NCBI GenBank assembly: GCA_964480275.1
Contig: CAYZOC010000034.1
Span: 1 to 11,247, forward strand
DNA length: 11,247 nucleotides
Reading direction: 5' to 3'
Source: DATESG01 sp964480275
Lineage (GTDB): Bacteria > Bacillota_I > Bacilli_A > RFN20 > CAG-826
The position numbers were made by a program, and so were the translations under genes. The notes under the pieces were generated by a model. That model did not search any database and was not told the origin of the DNA. It worked only from the letters and a program-made list of their open reading frames with translations. The stretch's first letter is position 1. The number at the start of each line of letters is the position of its first letter. Positions 1-6,495 of this stretch are shown in pieces.

Positions 1-122
1 TCAATGTTAGCCGGACTGCCATTGGTAATTGGGAACGGGGAGACAGGTCGATCAGTATGACGGACCTCACACTCACATGTGGCTTTTTTTTAGGCGAAGA
101 AATTGTCTTCAAATGTTTTTAA
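1..122 (+). CDS. Xre-family helix-turn-helix protein, C-terminal fragment (5' end outside window)
   Basis: The frame starting at base 3 is open from the left edge to a TAA at 120-122. It begins NVSRTAIGNWERGDRSI and continues SMTDLTLTCGFF. This closely resembles the recognition helix and following helix of Xre/Cro-type DNA-binding domains (typical pattern: VSRxxIsxWERGxxxP...xxLxxLcxfF). The other frames here give no such match. After the FF pair the family normally continues into a 'v-s-l-d-e-l' helix. Here only about ten unrelated residues follow, encoded across an 8-T run (84-91) and antisense to the last codons of the neighbouring aminotransferase. So this is either a very short regulator overlapping the convergent gene by 33 bp, or a decayed or frameshifted end. 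The HTH resemblance is seen directly; DNA binding and intactness are inferred. Targets are unknown, though it sits next to the aminotransferase pair. Confidence 0.5.
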   Translation, partial: NVSRTAIGNWERGDRSISMTDLTLTCGFFLGEEIVFKCF

Positions 123-1250
123 CTTTGATATAACCTTATCAAGGACCTCATTAGAGACCGCTAAAGAGAAGCGAACATGACTATCAAAGTGCGGACCAAA
201 GCCGCTACCTGGAGTGACGACAATTCCTGTTTCTTTTATAAGGAGCTCAGCAAAAGCTAGTGAAGAAAGATGAGAGGCTGATATATCAACAAAATAGAAG
301 AATCCCGCTTCAGGAGCTTGACCTTTAAATAATTTGGAAGATTGGATAAAGGTATCTAGTTTATTGACCCTTGCTTCTAGTTCTATTAAATAGTCTTCTA
401 GATGTGTCATCTTATTTTGATAAATAGAAACAACACCCTTTTGGACAAAAGTATTAGTGTTGGTATTGATATTTTGTTGAAGTTTAAGCATTTTTTCTAA
501 TACGAGAGGAGGGGCAATTACATAACCAATTCGATAACCAGTTAGACAGTATGATTTACTATACCCATTAGCGTAGATTACTAATTCATCAGCGTTCTGA
601 CCTAGAAAACTATAAAACTCCTTGCCTTTATAGAGCAACTTATCATATATTTCATCAGTTAAAATATAAGTGTTATAGCGCTTAGCAAGTTTAATAATTG
701 CTGCTATTTCTTGTCTAGTAATAATCTTTCCAGTTGGATTACTTGGTGAATTAACAATGACACACTTGGTCTTGTTACTTATTACTTGTTCTAATTTTAC
801 TAGATCAAGATTATTATTTTGATCAACAGGAATATCAATTATCTTTGCCTCTGGTTCCGCGATCTTAATAAGTGGCGGATAACTGACATAATAAGGGCTA
901 AATATGATCACTTCATCACCTGGTTCTAGAATCGAAGATAAGGCAAGATGAAGGCCCGATTTAACGCCTGGTGTGACGATAACATCAAGATGCGAAAAAC
1001 TAGTTTTGTAGCGCTCATTGATATCCTTAGCGATATATTCTCTAAGTTCAACTAGACCCTGACTATTTGAATAATGCGTGTGTCCTTCCTTTAAGGCTTC
1101 TATCAGCGCCTCTTCGATATAGCTAGGCGTTTTAAAATTAGGTTCACCAACCGCCATGGAGATGATTTCTTTTCCTTCCGCGGCTAAATCACGGGCTAAT
1201 TGACCAAACTTTAGCGTTAATGATTCACCAATTTCTTTGCTAAATTTCAT
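90..1250 (-). CDS. PLP-dependent class I/II aminotransferase, aspartate aminotransferase-like
   Basis: A cytosolic fold-type I PLP enzyme of 386 aa, the usual length. It probably transfers the amino group of aspartate (or a related amino acid) to 2-oxoglutarate. Landmarks: GEPNF near residue 35, substrate-side NPTG at 171-174, cofactor-binding DEIY at 199-202, Schiff-base lysine K232 in SKSY, phosphate-contact R240 in GYRIGY, and the C-terminal carboxylate-binding arginine R360 in VRFSLA. All residues needed for catalysis appear present. The ATG at 1248-1250 is preceded by AGAGGAG (1259-1265 on the complement) with 8-nt spacing, so the start is secure. It is divergent from a second, clearly different aminotransferase. 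Its 3' end overlaps the HTH fragment on the other strand, and no terminator is visible before the window edge. Aspartate is the most likely substrate, but alanine or aromatic use cannot be excluded from sequence alone. Confidence 0.9.
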   Translation of the reverse strand: MKFSKEIGESLTLKFGQLARDLAAEGKEIISMAVGEPNFKTPSYIEEALIEALKEGHTHYSNSQGLVELREYIAKDINERYKTSFSHLDVIVTPGVKSGLHLALSSILEPGDEVIIFSPYYVSYPPLIKIAEPEAKIIDIPVDQNNNLDLVKLEQVISNKTKCVIVNSPSNPTGKIITRQEIAAIIKLAKRYNTYILTDEIYDKLLYKGKEFYSFLGQNADELVIYANGYSKSYCLTGYRIGYVIAPPLVLEKMLKLQQNINTNTNTFVQKGVVSIYQNKMTHLEDYLIELEARVNKLDTFIQSSKLFKGQAPEAGFFYFVDISASHLSSLAFAELLIKETGIVVTPGSGFGPHFDSHVRFSLAVSNEVLDKVISKLKTFEDNFFA

Positions 1251-1285
1251 TGCTTTTTCTCCTCTTATTCAGTGTCTATAAAGCA

Positions 1286-1299
1286 TTTTAGCACTAAAA
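1286..1299. promoter_or_regulatory. Dyad TTTTAG-CA-CTAAAA in the divergent aminotransferase intergenic region
   Basis: Two perfectly complementary 6-bp arms (1286-1291 and 1294-1299) flank a 2-bp centre. The site lies between the two divergent aminotransferase genes, upstream of the likely rightward -10 box. It has the size of a repressor half-site pair, but AT-rich palindromes arise by chance and no regulator is identified. Confidence 0.25.
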
Positions 1300-1311
1300 A
1301 CGGCTAAATTA

Positions 1312-1320
1312 TGCTATATT
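1312..1320 (+). promoter_or_regulatory. Extended -10 promoter candidate for the rightward aminotransferase
   Basis: TG-C-TATATT (TG at 1312-1313, hexamer at 1315-1320) fits an extended -10 element, which can work without a good -35. The best -35 lookalike, TTAGCA at 1288-1293, is spaced too far away. Initiation would fall near 1327 and give a leader of about 65 nt containing the hairpin at 1334-1369. Confidence 0.4.
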
Positions 1321-1333
1321 TTATATTAGTAAA

Positions 1334-1377
1334 CTCAAATTTTGGCAAAAGTTACCCGTCAAGTTTGAGGTTTTATT
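1334..1377 (+). promoter_or_regulatory. Leader hairpin with U-rich tail, terminator/attenuator-like, before the second aminotransferase
   Basis: Arm CTCAAATTT (1334-1342) pairs with AAGTTTGAG (1361-1369) over 9 bp with one G-U pair. The loop is 18 nt. TTTTATT follows at 1371-1377, and the ribosome binding site starts only a few bases later at 1381. The geometry resembles a weak intrinsic terminator inside the 5' leader. No anti-terminator or leader peptide was identified, so regulation is inference. Confidence 0.35.
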
Positions 1378-1392
1378 TCGAAAGGAGACACA

Positions 1393-2589
1393 ATGAAATT
1401 ATCAGAAAAAGTCTTAAGTTTAAAAAAATCGCCAATTAGAAAATTATTCCCCCTTGCTAGGAAAGCCGAAGAAAGAGGAACCAAAGTTTATTATTTAAAT
1501 ATTGGTCAACCTGACCTAGCAACACCAAAAGTATTTTTAGAAAGTGTTAAAAAACTTGAACAAGATGTTATTAGTTATGCGCCAACGCGCGGAACTGAAG
1601 AGCTTCTTGAAGCCGTCAAGTCTTACTTCCGTCGTAACAAGATTAGAGTCAAAAAAGAAGATATCTTGATCACCAATGGTGCTAGTGAAGCCCTACATTT
1701 TGCTATTTCCATTACTTGCGATGTTGATGATGAGGTTTTAATCCCCGAACCGTTCTATGTTAATACAAGCTTCTTCCTCAACCAATTAGGGGTCAAGAAA
1801 GTCGTTATTCCAACCAAGGAGAGACATGGCTACCATCTTCCCCGGGCTGAAAAAATTGAACGCCTGATCACACCAAAAACACGGGCCATCATTATTACCA
1901 ACCCTAATAATCCAACCGGAACCGTTTATTCCCGTGAAGAAATTGAAACAATTAAAGAGGTTGCTCTCAAACATAATCTATTTATCATCGCTGATGAAGT
2001 TTATTCCAAGTTTGTCTTTAAACCTTCAACCCATACTTCATTTGGTCACTTGAAAGGTTTAGAAAATAACCTTATTCTTGTCGATAGTGTATCTAAACGC
2101 TATAGCTCGTGTGGCGCGCGAATTGGCGCACTTGTATCACGTAATAAGGAGTTTATGGAACAGGCCTTTAAACTAGCCTCATCACGATTAAGTGTTAGTA
2201 CGCTCAACCAAGTTGGAGCAACTGCACTTTATAACATTGAAGATAGCTACTTTGCTGACACAGCTAAAGTTTATGAAAAACGCCGGGATGCTGTCTTAGA
2301 AGAATTAAAGAAAATCCCCGATATTAGTTTTAATATCCCAGAAGGTGCCTTCTATCTGATCGTTACGCTACCATTTAGTAATTCGGGTGTATTTGCCAAG
2401 TGGCTTTTAAATGAATTTACATATGAAGGCGAAACAGTCTTTGTTGCGCCCGCTAAAGACTTCTATCACTCTGAACACCGGGGTAAAAACCAAGTTCGCC
2501 TTGCCTTTATTTATGAAGAAGACATATTAAGACGAGCAATTAAAGTGTTTGGCGAAGCAATTAAAGCCTACCCTCGTGAATCTTTTTAA
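1393..2589 (+). CDS. PLP-dependent class I/II aminotransferase, second paralogue (aspartate aminotransferase-type)
   Basis: A 398-aa fold-type I PLP enzyme with GQPD at 38-41, NPTG at 173-176, DEVY at 201-204, Schiff-base K235 in SVSKRYSSCGARIG, phosphate-contact R243 and carboxylate-binding R369 in VRLAF. The GQPD / YAPTRGTEEL / SVSKRYSSCGARIG pattern matches a subfamily common in Bacteroidetes, spirochaetes and clostridia. As I recall, it is usually annotated as aspartate aminotransferase, although its substrate is not set by these motifs. It is not a recent duplicate of the divergent neighbour, which shares only family motifs. Start: AAAGGAG at 1381-1387, 5 nt before ATG. It lies 84 bp upstream of the PEPCK-like gene on the same strand, and no strong terminator separates them, so part of the downstream transcription may come from here. 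A leader hairpin may control it. Confidence 0.9.
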   Translation: MKLSEKVLSLKKSPIRKLFPLARKAEERGTKVYYLNIGQPDLATPKVFLESVKKLEQDVISYAPTRGTEELLEAVKSYFRRNKIRVKKEDILITNGASEALHFAISITCDVDDEVLIPEPFYVNTSFFLNQLGVKKVVIPTKERHGYHLPRAEKIERLITPKTRAIIITNPNNPTGTVYSREEIETIKEVALKHNLFIIADEVYSKFVFKPSTHTSFGHLKGLENNLILVDSVSKRYSSCGARIGALVSRNKEFMEQAFKLASSRLSVSTLNQVGATALYNIEDSYFADTAKVYEKRRDAVLEELKKIPDISFNIPEGAFYLIVTLPFSNSGVFAKWLLNEFTYEGETVFVAPAKDFYHSEHRGKNQVRLAFIYEEDILRRAIKVFGEAIKAYPRESF

Positions 2590-2614
2590 CAATCAATAGC
2601 AAAAGGAAATGTGC

Positions 2615-2669
2615 GAATCCTCACTTTTTAGAGTAAAATAATAATTAATAGCCTTTCATAGGAGGATTC
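2615..2669 (+). promoter_or_regulatory. Inverted repeat able to mask the Shine-Dalgarno of the PEPCK-like gene
   Basis: GAATCCTC at 2615-2622 is the exact reverse complement of GAGGATTC at 2662-2669. The right arm covers most of the ribosome binding site AGGAGG (2660-2665) ahead of the ATG at 2674. The intervening 39 nt are AT-rich and contain TAAAAT at 2634-2639, a possible -10 box. A transcript reading through from the upstream aminotransferase would carry both arms and could hide the site. One starting at the internal box would lack the left arm. The pairing is seen in the sequence; the function is inference. Confidence 0.35.
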
Positions 2670-2673
2670 AGCA

Positions 2674-4380
2674 ATGAAAAAGTTTCACCTAACCACTGAC
2701 TATGCCCTCATTAATTTTGATGCATCACGCATCGACTCGATGACGGGTATTCTTAGTAGCAATAGTTTTAAGAAAGTTTTCAAACAGTTTATTAAGACAC
2801 TTAAAAGTGAAAAGCATCCAATTTTAGAACAATTTCATGGTGTTAAAGCTGATGATGTGATTGATGCTTATAAACTACTGATGGTCTATTCGTTTGAACA
2901 ACTTATTGAAGTAAGTCCACGATTAGCACGGCTAGTTAAAGTAAGAACAACACTTTTTGAATTTACGAACCTCTTCTATGATTACTGGCGGAAACTTGAA
3001 CGTTTCGCCGCAATGCAATCCCCTAGCCTCTATAGTCAAAGTGCAAAGGTACCTGATCTAATTGCTTATGCTGATACCTTTAACGCTAAGGTGCTTGGGA
3101 TATATCGCACAATCACCCAGGCGATACTAGGAAGACCATATCAAGTATATCGTCAACTTCCCGCTGGTGTTAATGCTAGTTTCCTCTATGCCCCCCATAC
3201 TTATAAAATGGGTAGTGACTATGATGTGATTCAACATATTCCCTTTGTCACAACCCTTTTATCACGGCCCCCCTTTATTGCTTATACCAAAGCCAATACA
3301 AGAAAGGGACTATTCAAGGAAATATATAAAAACCCCCTAAAAGATTTAACAATCAATAAACTCCACTACTTTGTCTTCCCGATTAAAGTTGGCCGCCTCT
3401 TAGCGTTTACTTATATCCATCGTGATTTTATTCATCATGGTGTTGGTCTCTCTAACCTCTTTGATTTTGCCTCAATTGAAGAATATCGTGACGCTAAACC
3501 GGATCTAATCTATATTTATGGGATTAGAGAAGATGAATATGACTGTACTTATTATCATGATAAGGATGAAGACGTCTATGTTGGCTTTGTCTCCCGTGCT
3601 GATAAAAATGATTACTTTGGTTACCTTAAAAAGATGTTACTAACCCTTCATAATATTGCACATATCGATCGCGGCAATCTGCCAATCCACGGAGCGATGG
3701 TCTCTATTGTCCTTAAAAACAATAAAAAGAAAAATGTTGTCATTATCGGTGATAGTGGAGCGGGTAAATCTGAAACACTAGAGGCACTACGGGTGATCGG
3801 TAGTGATTACATCAAACAAATGCGCATCATCTTTGATGATATGGGTGTCTTCACATTTGAAAACGATCAAGTAGTGGCCTTAGGAACCGAATTAGGTGCC
3901 TTTGTCCGCCTTGATGATTTGGATGCTGGTTATGCTTATAAAGAAATTGACCGCGCGATCTTCTTAAATCCTGATCAAGTCAATGCTAGGGTTATTCTCC
4001 CTGTTAGTAGTTACGAATATATCAGTCGCACTCATCTGATCGATATGGTCTTATACGCGAATAACTATAGTGATGACGAGCAAGATATTAAGCTCTTCAC
4101 AAATGTTAAAGACGCACTAGCTATATTCACTAAAGGTGAACGCCTTGCCAAAGGAACAACAAGTGAAGTTGGACTTGTTGCTTCTTACTTTGCTAATCCT
4201 TTTGGTCCAGTGCAAAGAAAAGCACAAGTTGATATCCTTCTAGAAAAGTATTTTAGTCGCCTAAAAGCACAAAATGTCTTACTTGGCGAGATTTATACGC
4301 GGCTTGCTATCTCTAGTCTTGCCTCTAAAGGTCCAGAAAAGGCGAGTGAAAAATTATTACAATATATTAAAGAAAATTAA
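2674..4380 (+). CDS. PEP carboxykinase-superfamily protein with divergent N-terminal half and HprK-like P-loop
   Basis: 568 aa, slightly longer than ATP-type PEP carboxykinases (about 530-540). The C-terminal half follows the PEPCK order. YFGYLKK at 314-320 fits the (E)MKK lysine region. LPIHGA near 336-341 fits the metal-binding histidine segment (MHCSAN). The P-loop GDSGAGKS is at 359-366. RIIFDD at 384-389 fits the kinase-2 aspartates, with Met where PEPCK has Glu. NARV at 437-440 fits the NTR segment, and SYFANPF at 504-510 fits the SACFGAPF segment. The P-loop with the next residues, GDSGAGKSET, looks more like HPr kinase than PEPCK. I do not find the oxaloacetate-binding RSPKDK motif of PEPCK in residues 1-230. 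ATP binding is likely; oxaloacetate decarboxylation to PEP is possible but unproven, and another kinase role is an alternative. SD AGGAGG at 2660-2665. gdhA follows after 11 bp, so the pair is an operon. Confidence 0.75.
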   Translation: MKKFHLTTDYALINFDASRIDSMTGILSSNSFKKVFKQFIKTLKSEKHPILEQFHGVKADDVIDAYKLLMVYSFEQLIEVSPRLARLVKVRTTLFEFTNLFYDYWRKLERFAAMQSPSLYSQSAKVPDLIAYADTFNAKVLGIYRTITQAILGRPYQVYRQLPAGVNASFLYAPHTYKMGSDYDVIQHIPFVTTLLSRPPFIAYTKANTRKGLFKEIYKNPLKDLTINKLHYFVFPIKVGRLLAFTYIHRDFIHHGVGLSNLFDFASIEEYRDAKPDLIYIYGIREDEYDCTYYHDKDEDVYVGFVSRADKNDYFGYLKKMLLTLHNIAHIDRGNLPIHGAMVSIVLKNNKKKNVVIIGDSGAGKSETLEALRVIGSDYIKQMRIIFDDMGVFTFENDQVVALGTELGAFVRLDDLDAGYAYKEIDRAIFLNPDQVNARVILPVSSYEYISRTHLIDMVLYANNYSDDEQDIKLFTNVKDALAIFTKGERLAKGTTSEVGLVASYFANPFGPVQRKAQVDILLEKYFSRLKAQNVLLGEIYTRLAISSLASKGPEKASEKLLQYIKEN

Positions 4381-4391
4381 AGGAGCAAATT

Positions 4392-5738
4392 ATGCTAAAA
4401 AATAAATATTTACAAAACGAATTAAAAACAGTCAAAGAAAAACATCCTGATGAAAAGGAATTTCATCAAGCGGTTGAAGAAATGTTAGAAACAGTTGATC
4501 AAATTATTGATCAGCATCCCGAATATGTCAGTCAAAATGTCATTGGCCGTCTTCTTGAACCAGAACGGATCGTTAGTTTCCGTGTCGCCTGGATGAATCA
4601 AAAAGGTGAAGTTGAAGTAAATCGCGGATATCGTGTCCAATATAACTCCGCCTTAGGCATTTATAAGGGAGGAATTAGATTCCATCCTAGTGTCAATCAA
4701 TCAATTTTAAAATTCCTTGGTTTTGAACAAACATTTAAGAATGCCTTAACACCACTACCAATGGGTGGCGGTAAAGGTGGTAGTGACTTTAACCCTAAAG
4801 GCCGTAGTGATGAAGATATTATGCGCTTCGCTCATGCTTTCATTAGTGAACTATACCGTCATATTGGCGATGATCTTGATGTCCCCGCTGGTGACTTAGG
4901 AGTTGGTAAACGTGAAATCGGCTTTATGTATGGTTACTATAAAAAACTTAAAAATGAATTCAATAGTGCCTTTACTGGTAAGAGTGTCAACTATGGTGGT
5001 TCATTAGGTCGTCCTGAAGCCACTGGCTTTGGCCTTGTATATTTCGTCGAAGAAGCGCTTAAAGAGCTCCTAGACACTGATTTCAAGGGTAAGAGCGTAA
5101 TTATATCAGGTTCAGGTAATGTCGCTAGTTTCGCCGCTAAAAAGGTGATTCAATTAGGGGGCAAGGTTTTAGCAATGTCCGACACTACTGGTGTCATCTA
5201 TAATCCTGATGGCATTAAAGTTGAACATGTTAAAAAGATTAAAGAAATTGACCGTAAGAGTCTAGAGGAATATCCAAAATATGATAAAGCTGCTAAGTTT
5301 ATTAAAGATAACAAAGAAATTTGGACGATTAAGTGTGATATCGCCCTTCCATGTGCGACCCAAAACGAACTTGAAAAAGATAGTGTTGAACACTTAATTA
5401 AAAATGGTGTCCTTATCGTTGCCGAAGGCGCTAATATGCCAACGACAAAAGAAGGAATTGATTTACTAAGAGAAAATAATATCATCTTTGGACCCGCTAA
5501 AGCTGCTAATGCTGGTGGAGTTCTTGTCTCTGGCCTTGAAATATCACAAAACCATCAATTCTATAGCTATGGATTTGAGAAAGTTGATCGGATTCTCTCT
5601 GATGTAATGCGACAAATATTCCATAATATTAATGATGTGGCTAAAAGCTATGATAAGAAAAATGACCTCCTCTTTGGGGCCAATGTTTATAGTTTTGAAA
5701 AAGTTGCACGTGCGCTAATCGAACAAGGGGTTATTTAA
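4392..5738 (+). CDS. gdhA: NADP-type glutamate dehydrogenase (small hexameric class)
   Basis: Cytosolic enzyme interconverting glutamate and 2-oxoglutarate plus ammonia. At 448 aa it has the standard length of the approximately 450-residue hexameric class. The N-terminal substrate domain has YKGGIRFHP at 91-99 and PMGGGKGG at 123-130, with catalytic K128. VPAGDLGVGKREIG at 164-177 carries the catalytic aspartate D168; the family usually has G where this protein has K at 173. The Rossmann domain starts around 235 with GSGNVA at 240-245, then SDTTG at 263-267. The C-terminal AKAANAGGVLVSGLE and ALIEQGVI endings are typical. SD AAAGGAG (4379-4385) overlaps the stop codon of the PEPCK-like gene, indicating co-transcription and probably coupled translation. 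NADP rather than NAD is inferred from subfamily resemblance. Terminated by the hairpin at its stop codon. Confidence 0.95.
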   Translation: MLKNKYLQNELKTVKEKHPDEKEFHQAVEEMLETVDQIIDQHPEYVSQNVIGRLLEPERIVSFRVAWMNQKGEVEVNRGYRVQYNSALGIYKGGIRFHPSVNQSILKFLGFEQTFKNALTPLPMGGGKGGSDFNPKGRSDEDIMRFAHAFISELYRHIGDDLDVPAGDLGVGKREIGFMYGYYKKLKNEFNSAFTGKSVNYGGSLGRPEATGFGLVYFVEEALKELLDTDFKGKSVIISGSGNVASFAAKKVIQLGGKVLAMSDTTGVIYNPDGIKVEHVKKIKEIDRKSLEEYPKYDKAAKFIKDNKEIWTIKCDIALPCATQNELEKDSVEHLIKNGVLIVAEGANMPTTKEGIDLLRENNIIFGPAKAANAGGVLVSGLEISQNHQFYSYGFEKVDRILSDVMRQIFHNINDVAKSYDKKNDLLFGANVYSFEKVARALIEQGVI

Positions 5739-5753
5739 AATAACCTCTTTTTT
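5725..5753 (+). terminator. Intrinsic terminator of the PEPCK-like/gdhA operon
   Basis: GGGGTTATT (5727-5735) pairs with AATAACCTC (5739-5747) around a 3-nt loop, with one G-U. Two further A-T pairs (5725-5726 with 5748-5749) extend it, and a run of six T spans 5748-5753. The stem includes the last GDH codons and the loop is the gdhA TAA. The same bases encode the C-terminus of the opposing gene. There is no T-run in the other direction, so it works rightward only. Confidence 0.9.
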
Positions 5754-6274
5754 ATTGGAAATCGTTTAACGATTGTATAAGTCTTACCATCAAATAAAGA
5801 AAGTTCAATCGCTACTAAGCGACCAGAAAAGGGAATGAATGATTTTTTAATGTATTGATACATTTCATTTAAGTCCATCGATTGCGAAAAGTAGATTGAA
5901 ACATGAGGAATAAACTTACCAGAATCTGGACTCGTCCATATATCAGCTTCAAAAGGAATAGAATCATGAAGTTCTTGATAAATTGATTGTAATACTTTGT
6001 GTTTATTTAAAGTCAAGGCCACAAGATTACCATTTAATAGTTCAACCCCATTAAAATCAATTTCAAAAGCATCGGTTTGTTTAGATATCTTCTTGATTAC
6101 TTTTAGTAGTCCCTTTTTATTTGCACTAGGAAAATGCCCTAGTGTTAGATGAGGGTAAAATACTTTATATGGAAGATTGAACTTTTTATCAAGCATTTTG
6201 AATGCTCGAACTTGGGTGGCACTATCTTCATCTAAAGCAAGTAAAACATAGTAATCATTGGTCTTTTTGCTCAT
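5735..6274 (-). CDS. 2H phosphoesterase superfamily protein (2'-5' RNA ligase-like)
   Basis: 179 aa, the normal size for this family. It has the two defining H-x-T/S motifs: HLTL at 42-45 (context FYPHLTLGHF) and HVSI at 124-127 (context FIPHVSIYFS). The paired histidines form the active site of LigT/2'-5' RNA ligase and cyclic phosphodiesterase proteins, which act on 2',3'-cyclic phosphates or 2'-5' linkages in RNA or nucleotides. The sequence looks closest to the compact YjcG-like bacterial group. The actual substrate cannot be told. No signal peptide is present, so it should be cytosolic. No Shine-Dalgarno precedes the ATG at 6272-6274; instead TAAAAT lies 6 nt upstream (see the promoter entry). 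Its last codons overlap the gdhA stop and terminator, and no terminator of its own is visible. It has no obvious functional tie to its neighbours. Confidence 0.85.
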   Translation of the reverse strand: MSKKTNDYYVLLALDEDSATQVRAFKMLDKKFNLPYKVFYPHLTLGHFPSANKKGLLKVIKKISKQTDAFEIDFNGVELLNGNLVALTLNKHKVLQSIYQELHDSIPFEADIWTSPDSGKFIPHVSIYFSQSMDLNEMYQYIKKSFIPFSGRLVAIELSLFDGKTYTIVKRFPIKKRLF

Positions 6275-6280
6275 AAATTT

Positions 6281-6286
6281 ATTTTA
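6281..6286 (-). promoter_or_regulatory. -10-like TAAAAT directly before the 2H phosphoesterase ATG (possible leaderless start)
   Basis: On the leftward strand TAAAAT is followed by only six bases (AAATTT) and then ATG. No GGAG-like sequence lies in the preceding 30 nt. A transcript from this box would begin at or next to the A of the ATG. A second TTAAAATAA unit immediately upstream forms a 10-bp near-tandem repeat, so the exact box is uncertain. Confidence 0.35.
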
Positions 6287-6292
6287 ACTTAT

Positions 6293-6317
6293 TTTAAGTG
6301 CTTTTTTAAGCATCTTA
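6293..6317. repeat. AT-rich imperfect hairpin in the 6275-6495 intergenic region
   Basis: TTAAG-TGC pairs with GCA-T-CTTAA around a T-rich loop, with one bulged T. The stretch 6275-6495 (221 bp) otherwise holds no credible gene. It contains this hairpin, a related dyad GTAAG-CA-CTTAC at 6375-6386, and the promoters of the two flanking divergent genes. The octamer AAGTGCTT in the hairpin and AAGCACTT in the second dyad are reverse complements, which hints at a shared operator or a long-range stem. Function unknown. Confidence 0.3.
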
Positions 6318-6434
6318 AATGTGTAAGTGTATATTAACATATTATTTATCTTTATTAAGTAAAAGTAGCAGATTGTAAGCACTTACGCATTTTTATAAAT
6401 GAATCCTACTTGCTTCTATCAAAATCACAATAAA

Positions 6435-6443
6435 TGTTATAAT
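6435..6443 (+). promoter_or_regulatory. Extended -10 promoter of the surface-protein gene
   Basis: TGTTATAAT carries a perfect TATAAT hexamer (6438-6443) with the upstream TG of an extended -10. No good -35 is found at normal spacing. Transcription would start near 6450, giving a 5' leader of about 45 nt that ends in a short AAGG ribosome binding site (6486-6489), 6 nt before the ATG. Confidence 0.65.
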
Positions 6444-6495
6444 AGACTAGTCGCAAAACCTATCGATCAATTATTTAGAAAATACAAGGTCTTTT

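Noticed and set aside
1..60. Alternative rightward frame at base 1 (ends TGA at 58-60)
   Set aside because: Open for only 19 codons and matches nothing; the frame from base 3 gives the HTH motif instead.
1..92. A structured RNA end or terminator before the T-run at the left edge
   Set aside because: Tested by eye against 5S, tmRNA, SRP and RNase P 3' ends with no match; only a 4-bp CACATGTG stem precedes the T-run.
1786..1974. Leftward 62-codon open frame inside the second aminotransferase
   Set aside because: Antisense shadow of a well-supported gene; the peptide has no recognisable motif and no SD.
2600..2630. Terminator after the second aminotransferase
   Set aside because: Only GTG/CAC pairing with a mismatch before a T-run; too weak to call.
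5198..5485. Leftward 95-codon open frame inside gdhA
   Set aside because: Ser/Leu/Ile-rich antisense product with no domain features; explained by the GDH coding strand.
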